Positions 54,493 through 61,506 of a DNA stretch of 64,000 nt are shown here, piece after piece. The notes under the pieces are model-generated. The model was given only the letters and a program-made list of their open reading frames with translations. It was not told the DNA's origin and searched no databases. Positions within the stretch are counted from its first letter, which is position 1; each line of letters starts with the position of its first letter. This DNA is from an uncultured Roseobacter sp. Its GTDB lineage: Bacteria; Pseudomonadota; Alphaproteobacteria; Rhodobacterales; Rhodobacteraceae. The DNA lies in NCBI GenBank assembly GCA_947488305.1, contig CANKZM010000004.1:501501-565500 (forward strand), given 5' to 3'. A program made the translations under genes and the position numbers.

Positions 54493-54897
54493 ATGATCGG
54501 ACGCCTCAATCATGTAGCCATTGCCGTACCTGACCTTGAGGCTGCGGCCAATCAGTACCGGACGGCGCTTGGTGCCAATGTCGGCGCACCACAGGATGAA
54601 CCGGATCACGGGGTGACAGTGATCTTTATCGAGCTACCAAACACCAAGATTGAGCTTTTGTATCCTCTGGGTGAGAAGAGCCCAATCCAAGGGTTTCTGG
54701 ATAAGAACCCCTCGGGTGGTATCCATCACATATGTTACGAGGTGGATGATATTCTGGCGGCACGCGATCATCTGCTGCAAACCGGTGCGCGGGTTCTGGG
54801 AACGGGCGACCCCAAGATCGGCGCGCATGGAAAACCCGTACTGTTCCTGCACCCGAAAGACTTCAATGGCTGTCTTGTCGAACTGGAGCAGGTCTGA
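54493..54897 (+). CDS. mce: Methylmalonyl-CoA epimerase (Mce)
   Basis: 134 residues of the VOC fold. It interconverts (R)- and (S)-methylmalonyl-CoA in propionate and branched-chain catabolism. Motifs: GRLNHVAIAVPDLEAAANQYR at the start, KIELLYPLGEKSPIQGFLDKNPSGGIHHICYEVDDI, and FLHPKDFNGCLVELEQV, with metal His and Glu residues in place. It is followed 4 bases later by a DUF1467 gene, a pairing typical of this bacterial group. Confidence 0.95.
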   Translation: MIGRLNHVAIAVPDLEAAANQYRTALGANVGAPQDEPDHGVTVIFIELPNTKIELLYPLGEKSPIQGFLDKNPSGGIHHICYEVDDILAARDHLLQTGARVLGTGDPKIGAHGKPVLFLHPKDFNGCLVELEQV

Positions 54898-54900
54898 CCC

Positions 54901-55197
54901 ATGGGTATCACCTCTGCACTCGTTCTTTTTGCTGTCATTTGGTCGCTGATGTTCCTCATCATCCTGCCGATCCGCGTCAAAACTCAAGGCGATCTGGGAG
55001 AGATCGTGCCGGGCACTCATGCCGGTGCGCCTGAGGTCCACAACATCGGCAAGAAAGCGAAGATCACGACAGTGTTGAGCCTTATCCTGTGGGGGATCAT
55101 CTCAACCATCATTATCTCAGAGGTGATTACGGTCAGGGATCTGGACTGGTTTGGCCGTATGGGGCCTGAGGCGCCAGCCGGTGAAACAACTGAGTAA
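54901..55197 (+). CDS. DUF1467 family small membrane protein
   Basis: 98 residues with two membrane helices (about 3-23 and 58-78) and the pattern LPIRVKTQGD between them. DUF1467 is an uncharacterised alphaproteobacterial family often next to mce. The final 65 bases overlap the antisense end of the EI24 gene, so the two transcripts converge across each other's ends. Start ATG is 4 bases after the mce stop. Confidence 0.9.
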   Translation: MGITSALVLFAVIWSLMFLIILPIRVKTQGDLGEIVPGTHAGAPEVHNIGKKAKITTVLSLILWGIISTIIISEVITVRDLDWFGRMGPEAPAGETTE

Positions 55198-55852
55198 ACG
55201 TGGCTGCCCCGAGGATCGGGATAATCAGGTTGAGCAGCGGCACTGACAAGGGGATCGCCATCAAGAACCCGGCCGCCCAAATTTTTATCAGATGACGTGA
55301 CCGGAGCACTTTTGCTTGTGCGCGCCCGACACGTCGGATGGCCGCCAAAGTAAAATATTCACGCCCGAGTAGAAAGCCGTTCAAGCCCCAGAAAATGATC
55401 GGTGCCAAGGGTGAAAAGATCACATAGAGGACAAGCGCCAGCAAATTGGCAAGGATCAGGACGCCGAGAAAGCTGAAGGTATCCCGCAGTGCGTCAAGGA
55501 TCGGGACGGGTTGAGCCGCCGCAAGTTTAGGATAGTGTTTGTCTTCCACCGCTTGCGCAACAGTGTCGAGGAACATCGACGTGATTGCCGAGGCGACTGG
55601 GACCATCAAAAACATCGACAAGACCAGAACAGCCAGACCCGACCCCCACCCCACCAGATCATTGAGCCAGGTTACTTCACCAATCAACGGCACGCTGGCA
55701 TCGTCGCCGATAAGGCTGCCGACAAACCACACAAACAGGACGGACACCCCGATCAGCAGCACCACCGTCAGGCCGACTCCGGTCAGGAGCACCTTGCGAA
55801 ACTTCGGATCGGTCATCTGGTTCAATGCGGCAAAGAATGAAGCAAAGATCAT
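55133..55852 (-). CDS. EI24/CysZ-like membrane protein
   Basis: 239 residues with several long membrane segments (LLTGVGLTVVLLIGVSVLFVWFVGSLI, GLAVLVLSMFLMVPVASAITSMFL, VLILANLLALVLYVIFSPLAPIIFWGLNGFLLGREYF, and one near 205). This is the EI24 domain family, which includes the sulfate transporter CysZ; transport activity here is untested, and the name EI24 is the safer call. The ATG overlaps the nitroreductase stop. The end overlaps the DUF1467 gene on the other strand by 65 bases. Confidence 0.88.
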   Translation of the reverse strand: MIFASFFAALNQMTDPKFRKVLLTGVGLTVVLLIGVSVLFVWFVGSLIGDDASVPLIGEVTWLNDLVGWGSGLAVLVLSMFLMVPVASAITSMFLDTVAQAVEDKHYPKLAAAQPVPILDALRDTFSFLGVLILANLLALVLYVIFSPLAPIIFWGLNGFLLGREYFTLAAIRRVGRAQAKVLRSRHLIKIWAAGFLMAIPLSVPLLNLIIPILGAATFTQLFHRLAPQAPYGQTSPDP

Positions 55853-56427
55853 GCCGACACCCAGCTCGTGATGTTGTCGATGTCGGGGCGCGGCCTGTCG
55901 GGGGGCGCCGATGTCTCTGTCGCGATGTGAATGAAACCCGCAATGCGCTCGTGGTCGTCCAATCCGAGCCCTTCTTTCATGAACCCGCGATCATGGCTTG
56001 GCCAGCCGCTCAGCCAGTTTGCACCCCAGCCAGCAGCGAGGGCGGCGTTCAACAGGGCGAGGCATACGGCACCAGATGAGTAGGTCTGTTCGAGATCCGG
56101 AATCTTCTCAGAGGCTTTGGGGCTTTCGATGACGGCGACCGCCAGAATGCCCTGATCGAACTGCGAACGTCCTTTTGCGATCTGCTCCGGATCGAGTCCG
56201 AGGGCCGTGCCACGATCCCCTGCGAGTTGTGACAAACGCGCCATTGCCGGTTGCTCGATCACAATGAACCTCCAGGGTTCCAGCTTGCCGTGATCGGGGG
56301 TCCTTGCCGCGGCTTCGAGCAGGGGTCGCAACGTCTCTTTGGTTGGGCCGGGCGATTGCAGGGTCTTTGCCGGGCGTGACCTGCGGGTGGTCAGAAACTC
56401 GAAAGCTGCGGGATTGGGTGTGGGCAT
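55849..56427 (-). CDS. Nitroreductase family protein
   Basis: 192 residues of the FMN-dependent nitroreductase fold: RRSRPAKTLQSPGPT at the start, LLEAAARTPDHGKLEPWRFIVIE (FMN contact), and AALAAGWGANWLSGWPSHD. Probably NAD(P)H-dependent on quinone or nitro compounds. It lies 15 bases after the HDAC-like gene and overlaps the EI24 gene by 4 bases. Confidence 0.92.
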   Translation of the reverse strand: MPTPNPAAFEFLTTRRSRPAKTLQSPGPTKETLRPLLEAAARTPDHGKLEPWRFIVIEQPAMARLSQLAGDRGTALGLDPEQIAKGRSQFDQGILAVAVIESPKASEKIPDLEQTYSSGAVCLALLNAALAAGWGANWLSGWPSHDRGFMKEGLGLDDHERIAGFIHIATETSAPPDRPRPDIDNITSWVSA

Positions 56428-56442
56428 GTCAAATCCTGTGCA

Positions 56443-57543
56443 TCATAGCTGGCTAGCCAGATAATCGATTTCGGCCTTTATGAAGGCATCGAAGCGGGGT
56501 CCTGGCTGACGCACGGCAAATGCCTGCGCGGCGGGGTCAGGAGCAGACTTATGACTGCCTGAAAGCGCTTCAAGAGTGGCATGGCCGCAAAACGGCACAT
56601 AAATCTCGGAATACCCGCCTTCATGCACCAGCACCAGCCGTCCGCCGCAATGCTGTTCCGCTGCCGCTTTGACGCGTAGCGTCATCTGACGGAAGGTGTC
56701 AGCCGTGGCCAGCATCCTTGCCAGAGGATCGACTGCGCCAGCATCAAATCCGCAAGCCACGATGATGACGTCCGGTTTGAAAGCCGCTATCTGCGGCAGC
56801 ACGATCGTGTCCATCGCATGCAGGTACCCGGTGTGCCCAGTGCCAGCGGGCAAGGGTAGGTTGACGTTGAACCCCAGTCCCGCGCCGCGCCCGCGATCCT
56901 CGATCCCGCCGGTATCGAGCGGGTAGTTGCCTTCCTGATGCAGCGAAATGGTCAGGACGTCGGCGCGATCATAAAAGATTGCCTCCGTTCCATTGCCATG
57001 GTGCACATCCCAATCCAACACAACGACACGTTCCGCCAGTCTCTTGGCCTTTGCGGCCTCGATAGCGATTGCAATGTTGGCCAGCAGGCAGAACCCATTT
57101 GGCTTGTCTGGCAAGCAGTGATGGCCAGGCGGGCGGGAAAGCGCATAGGCGTTTTGCAGATCACCCGTCATGACCGTCTCGACTGCTGCCTTAGCCAGTC
57201 CTGCCGAAAGTGCTGCGATCTCGTAGCCACCGTTGGCAAAGGGCGCGTTGCGGCCCAACTCACCCCCTTTGTCATCAGACATTGCCTTGAAGGCATCGAG
57301 ATAGCTTGCAGGGTGGATGCGCAGCAGGTCCTCTCTGGTCGCCTCGGGCGCGCTGCGGAGATCGAGATCGTCCGACAATCCGGTCACGTCCATCAGGTTT
57401 TTCAATCTACGTTTGGTTTCCTGCGTTTCAGGCAAGCCCGCACCATTCAGCGGTTGCACCAGACCGCCAATCGGCAATGTGAACGCATAATTCCCCCCTG
57501 CGTGCCAAAAGCACTTCTCATCAAAGAAAAACCCCGTGCTCAT
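56443..57543 (-). CDS. HDAC-like (acetylpolyamine) amidohydrolase
   Basis: 366 residues of the arginase/deacetylase fold. The active-site pair HH is at 141-142 (SRPPGHH), the zinc ligands D179 and H181 (DWDVHHGNGTE), and a third Asp lies in CGFDAGAVDP. ATG at 57543 is used (the frame to 57672 overlaps the VOC gene). Bacterial members include acetylpolyamine amidohydrolases; the exact substrate, N-acetylpolyamine or another acetylated amine, is not decided by sequence. Operon with the VOC, nitroreductase and EI24 genes. Confidence 0.91.
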   Translation of the reverse strand: MSTGFFFDEKCFWHAGGNYAFTLPIGGLVQPLNGAGLPETQETKRRLKNLMDVTGLSDDLDLRSAPEATREDLLRIHPASYLDAFKAMSDDKGGELGRNAPFANGGYEIAALSAGLAKAAVETVMTGDLQNAYALSRPPGHHCLPDKPNGFCLLANIAIAIEAAKAKRLAERVVVLDWDVHHGNGTEAIFYDRADVLTISLHQEGNYPLDTGGIEDRGRGAGLGFNVNLPLPAGTGHTGYLHAMDTIVLPQIAAFKPDVIIVACGFDAGAVDPLARMLATADTFRQMTLRVKAAAEQHCGGRLVLVHEGGYSEIYVPFCGHATLEALSGSHKSAPDPAAQAFAVRQPGPRFDAFIKAEIDYLASQL

Positions 57544-57613
57544 CGTGCAACCCCACATATTGTTCGCGGCGAAATTGGCCGAGAAGGGGACGATTGTCCA
57601 TGGGACAGGCGGA

Positions 57614-58093
57614 TCAGTTGCGGCCTTCGGCGATGATCGCGTCCACGTCCAGCCGGTCATTGACCATGGCAAGATTACCTTCTGCGTCGCGGGGCCACTC
57701 GTCGGGCGCCCGGTCGCGGTAAAGCTCGACCCCGTTGCCGTCCGGGTCGCGCAGATAAACCGCTTCGCTCACGCCGTGATCTGCGGCGCCTTCCAAGTCA
57801 TATCCTGCGTCAAGAACGCGCTGAATAACCTGCCCCAACGCCTTGCGGTCCGGGTAAAGGAACGCGCTGTGGTAGAGGCCAGTATGACCTTCAGGCGGGG
57901 GAGAGCCGTTCTTGCTGTGCCAAGTGTTCAGGCCGATGTGATGGTGATACCCACCTGCGCCAAGAAAGGCAGCTTTGTCGCCAAACCTCTGGGTTTCGTC
58001 AAAGCCCAGCACATCGCGATAAAAGGTAATCGCGCGATCCAGATCGGCGACCTTGAGATGGACGTGCCCAACGGTCGGATGCGAAATCGTCAA
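57614..58093 (-). CDS. VOC-family dioxygenase/glyoxalase-like protein
   Basis: 159 residues, bidomain VOC fold. Metal-type residues show as VGHVHLKV (His), LYHSAFLYPD (His) and GVELYRDR (Glu), as in extradiol dioxygenases and glyoxalases. The run YHHHIGLNTWHS is typical of the CatE-like catechol-2,3-dioxygenase group. First gene of the minus-strand operon; 70 bases separate it from the HDAC-like gene. Function otherwise open. Confidence 0.85.
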   Translation of the reverse strand: MTISHPTVGHVHLKVADLDRAITFYRDVLGFDETQRFGDKAAFLGAGGYHHHIGLNTWHSKNGSPPPEGHTGLYHSAFLYPDRKALGQVIQRVLDAGYDLEGAADHGVSEAVYLRDPDGNGVELYRDRAPDEWPRDAEGNLAMVNDRLDVDAIIAEGRN

Positions 58094-58158
58094 GACATGG
58101 CTCCTTTCCTTTGCGCGTCCAAATTAGGCGCAAAAGGTCTGTTCTGCCATATCAGTCC

Positions 58159-58179
58159 ACGCGCAGTATCTGTGCGCGT
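58159..58179 (-). terminator. Hairpin after trpS
   Basis: A 7-bp stem ACGCGCA / TGCGCGT with a 7-base loop, 7 bases past the trpS stop. No T run. A second dyad (TTTGCGC / GCGCAAA) lies closer to the VOC gene, in the same 93-base gap. Confidence 0.5.
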
Positions 58180-58186
58180 AAAGGGC

Positions 58187-59197
58187 TTACCGAACTATCC
58201 CGATGATTTCATATGTCTTGGCAAGGATCGGCGCTGTGATCTCGCGCGCTTGCTCCGCGCCGCGCGCAAGAAGCCGGTCAATTTCCGGTGTGTCGTCCAT
58301 CAGCCGGGCCATCTCGCTCGAAATCGGCGAGAGCTTTGAAACGGCCAGTTCCGCCAGTTTTGGCTTGAAGGTTCCAAACTGTTGACCCCCGACTTCGGCT
58401 AGAACTTGCTCCACAGTCTGGTCGTTAAGAGCGGCATAGATATTCACCAGATTGCGGGCCTCTGCGCGGTCTTTCAGCCCTTCGGCCTCAGAGGGCAGCG
58501 CGTCCGGGTCTGTCTTGGCCTTGCGGATTTTCTTGGCGATGGCATCTGCATCGTCCGTCATGTTGATCCGGCTGGCGTCGGAGGGATCAGACTTCGACAT
58601 CTTCTTGGACCCATCGCGCAAGGACATCACGCGGGTGGCGGCCCCCTCGATCACGGGTTCGGTCAGCGGGAAGAAATCAACGCCGTAATCATGGTTGAAT
58701 TTCGTGGCAATATCGCGGGTCAGTTCAAGGTGTTGTTTCTGATCCTCGCCCACCGGCACATGGGTTGCGTGATAAACCAGAATATCCGCCGCCATCAGTG
58801 CGGGATATCCAAAGAGCCCCAGCGAGGCGTTCTGCGCATTCTTGCCCGCCTTGTCCTTGAACTGTGTCATCCGCTGCATCCACCCCATGCGGGCGACACA
58901 GTTAAAGACCCACCCCAGTTGCGCATGTTCTGGCACCTGGCTTTGGTTGATGAGGATCGACTTCTCGGGACTGATCCCGCTTGCGATGAACCCCGCCGCC
59001 AACTCACGAGTGTTATGCGCGAGGTCAGTCGGGTTCTGCCACGTCGTGATCGCATGCAAATCCACCATGCAATAGACACATGGGAATTCATCCTGCATGG
59101 AGACAAATCGCTTAATTGCGCCAAGGTAATTACCCAGTGTCAGGCCGCCGGATGGCTGGATCCCGGAAAAAACGCGAGGGGCAAAGGTCGTGGTCAT
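58187..59197 (-). CDS. trpS: Tryptophan--tRNA ligase (TrpS)
   Basis: 336 residues, class I. The HIGH-like signature is [13 protein letters not shown] near 14-26 and the KMSKS loop is [10 protein letters not shown] near 198-207. The helical anticodon-binding C terminus is complete ([25 protein letters not shown]). Length normal. Divergent from the rhomboid-fold gene 81 bases away. Confidence 0.97.
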   Translation of the reverse strand: MTTTFAPRVFSGIQPSGGLTLGNYLGAIKRFVSMQDEFPCVYCMVDLHAITTWQNPTDLAHNTRELAAGFIASGISPEKSILINQSQVPEHAQLGWVFNCVARMGWMQRMTQFKDKAGKNAQNASLGLFGYPALMAADILVYHATHVPVGEDQKQHLELTRDIATKFNHDYGVDFFPLTEPVIEGAATRVMSLRDGSKKMSKSDPSDASRINMTDDADAIAKKIRKAKTDPDALPSEAEGLKDRAEARNLVNIYAALNDQTVEQVLAEVGGQQFGTFKPKLAELAVSKLSPISSEMARLMDDTPEIDRLLARGAEQAREITAPILAKTYEIIGIVR

Positions 59198-59278
59198 GGC
59201 AAATGGTCCATTCTCGCTGGAATTGCAGTCCGCGCTGGCTTACCCATGCGTCACAGCATCGTCAAGGAAGCCCGCGTC

Positions 59279-59965
59279 ATGAGTGACCCCTATAACGCGC
59301 CACCGGTAAACCCACTGCCGCCCGTGGTGCTCTTGCTCTTTGCGGCTATCGCCTTGCCTGAGCTTGCCTTCACGCTGGGCGCGCAGGGCTGGATAGGGGG
59401 TGCAGAAGCGGTTGGGTGGCGGCTGGCCGCCGTGCAGCAATACGGGTTCTCTGGAGATCTTTTTGATTGGATGCTGTCGAATGGGCGCTGGATCCCGGAG
59501 CATTTGAAGCGGCTTGTCACCTATTCGTTTGTACACAACAGCTTTACCTCTGCTCTCTTTTCCACCGTCCTGATGCTGGCGCTTGGCAAATTGGTGGGTG
59601 AGACAATGGGGCAGGTCGCAGTAGTGGTGCTCTACTTTGGTGGCAGTGTCTTTGGGGCATTCATCTATGGGCTATTGCTCAACGACCCAACCTGGCTCGT
59701 TGGTGGCTTTCCTGCGGTCTATGGGTTGATCGGCGGGTATTCCTTCCTCATGTGGCAAAAGCTGGCGGACGCGGGGCAGCAGCAGCTGCGAGCGTTCAGC
59801 CTGATCGCGATGCTGATGGGGATACAGCTGGTCTTTGGCGTGTTTTTCGGACCATCAACGCTGTGGGTTGCTGATCTGGCGGGGTTCGTTTTTGGCTTTG
59901 GTGCGTCGGTCTTGCTTGTGCCGGGTGGTCTGGCGCGGGTCTTGCACCACATGCGCAGGGACTAG
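59279..59965 (+). CDS. Rhomboid-fold membrane protein lacking the protease residues
   Basis: 228 residues and about six membrane helices. The rhomboid outline is kept: H-containing loop FVHNSF, the glycine helix near GGFPAVYGLIGGYSF, and a late ADLAGFVFGF helix. The catalytic Ser of GxSG is replaced (position 144 is Phe, followed by Pro145), the catalytic His of the last helix reads Asp199, and the oxyanion His/Asn of HxxxN reads Ser. It is therefore probably an inactive rhomboid. The ATG at 59279 has AAGGA upstream; the long frame before it belongs to the antisense of trpS. Its stop overlaps the murJ stop. Confidence 0.8.
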   Translation: MSDPYNAPPVNPLPPVVLLLFAAIALPELAFTLGAQGWIGGAEAVGWRLAAVQQYGFSGDLFDWMLSNGRWIPEHLKRLVTYSFVHNSFTSALFSTVLMLALGKLVGETMGQVAVVVLYFGGSVFGAFIYGLLLNDPTWLVGGFPAVYGLIGGYSFLMWQKLADAGQQQLRAFSLIAMLMGIQLVFGVFFGPSTLWVADLAGFVFGFGASVLLVPGGLARVLHHMRRD

Positions 59966-61506
59966 GCCTTGCGCCGTAGCGCTGCCTTGAACTCGGCCAG
60001 ATGGAAAGCTCCCAAAAGCTGCCCCGCCCCGAAATAGGTGACGACGCCGATGGCGATCAATCCCGTCAGCGCCAGTGCGCGCCACCAAGCGAGTGCAAGG
60101 AACGGCTGCAAAGCCGCTGCGGCCCCCCACAGAACGATACCCATCACAAAGGAGGCAATGACCATTCGCCAGATGCGATTTCGGAATCGTGTGTCGAACC
60201 GGGCAACATCGCCGTACTGGCGCGCGCCATAATGCAGCAGGAACACCATGGCCCAGGCCGCGACGGTTGTGGCAATGGCAGGGGCAAACCACCCTATGAC
60301 AGGTGCCAGACCAATGGCGAGTGCCGCGTTCACAACCATGGATACCAACGCGTAGTGAAACGGGCGCCGGGTATCTTCGCGGGCGAAATAGATCGGTTGC
60401 AGGATTTTCTGGAGAACAAAGGCTGGCAGTCCCAAGCCATAGATTGCCACTGCGATTGCAATCGCCGCAGAATCCTGCGCAGTTGCCGCCCCGCGTTCGA
60501 AGAGTACCGAGACCAACGGCAGCGGGATGACGATCAGGGCCACCGCAGACGGAATAGTGAGGGCAAGTGCGATCTCGCCCGCCCGGCTCAGCGCGGTTTT
60601 GGCGCCACTGTCATCCTCGGCTTTCAGGCGGCGCGAGAGATCGGGTAAAAGGACCACGCCGACCGCTATTCCCACCACACCCAGTGGCAGTTGATACAGC
60701 CTGTCTGCAGCAAAAAGCCACCCTACTGCCTTGTCGAAGTAACTTGCCACTTGCTGACCGACCAACAGGTTGATTTGAACAACCCCGCCTGCAAGAGCTG
60801 CAGGGATGGCAACCCGGATCAGTCGACGCATTTCGGGGGTCAGACGGGGCCGCTTCGGCCTAATCTGGAAACCTGCACGCTTTACCGCGACCCATAGAAG
60901 AACGAATTGAGCGACCCCTGCAAATGGCACCGCCCAGACGAGGGCCCGCGCTACCTCTCCGCCTAGCAGTGCGGCACAAGTCATTGCAAAGATAAGCAGG
61001 ACATTGAGCAGGACGGGTGCTGCTGCGGCGGCTGCAAACCGTCCCGCTGCATTCAACATCCCCGACAGCAGAGCCGCCAGTGAAATAAAGAGGATATAGG
61101 GAAATACGATACGGCCAAATTCGACCGACAGGCCAAACTGCTCCTGTCCGGCGAAACCGGAGGCAAGTGCAAACACAAGCCATGGCATCGTTGCCAGCGC
61201 CAGTAAGGTCAGCCCGATCAGGATCGTGGCCAACCCTGCGAAAGCATCAGATGCGAATTCATCTGCGTCCTCACCGCCCTCCACTTTTTTCGAGAACATG
61301 GGCACGAAGGCCATGTTGAACGCGCCTTCAGCAAAGAACCGGCGGAACATGTTAGGCAGTCGGAACGCCACCACATAGGCTTGATACAGAGGCCCGGTGC
61401 CAAGAAATGCGAGGATCATCGCGTCTCGTACAAAGCCCAGCACCCGGCTCATCAAGGTCCAGCCGCCAACGGTGAAAAAGCCGGAGACGAGCTTGATGGG
61501 TTTCAA
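59962..61506 (-). CDS. murJ: Lipid II flippase (MurJ)
   Basis: 514 residues and about 14 membrane segments of the MATE/MOP-type MurJ flippase. N terminus (LVSGFFTVGGWTLMSRVLGFVRDAMIL), RRFFAEGAFNMAFVPMF and several charged residues in helices fit the family; it moves lipid-linked disaccharide peptide to the periplasmic face for cell-wall synthesis. The start is TTG at 61506, overlapping the glnD stop (TTGA); the next ATG is inside the first helix. Together with glnD in an unusual but recurrent alphaproteobacterial pair. Confidence 0.94.
   Translation of the reverse strand: MKPIKLVSGFFTVGGWTLMSRVLGFVRDAMILAFLGTGPLYQAYVVAFRLPNMFRRFFAEGAFNMAFVPMFSKKVEGGEDADEFASDAFAGLATILIGLTLLALATMPWLVFALASGFAGQEQFGLSVEFGRIVFPYILFISLAALLSGMLNAAGRFAAAAAAPVLLNVLLIFAMTCAALLGGEVARALVWAVPFAGVAQFVLLWVAVKRAGFQIRPKRPRLTPEMRRLIRVAIPAALAGGVVQINLLVGQQVASYFDKAVGWLFAADRLYQLPLGVVGIAVGVVLLPDLSRRLKAEDDSGAKTALSRAGEIALALTIPSAVALIVIPLPLVSVLFERGAATAQDSAAIAIAVAIYGLGLPAFVLQKILQPIYFAREDTRRPFHYALVSMVVNAALAIGLAPVIGWFAPAIATTVAAWAMVFLLHYGARQYGDVARFDTRFRNRIWRMVIASFVMGIVLWGAAAALQPFLALAWWRALALTGLIAIGVVTYFGAGQLLGAFHLAEFKAALRRKA

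Noticed and set aside
58406-59278. Long plus-strand frame in front of the rhomboid-fold gene
   Set aside because: It is antisense to trpS and has no domain. The AAGGA before 59279 marks the true start.
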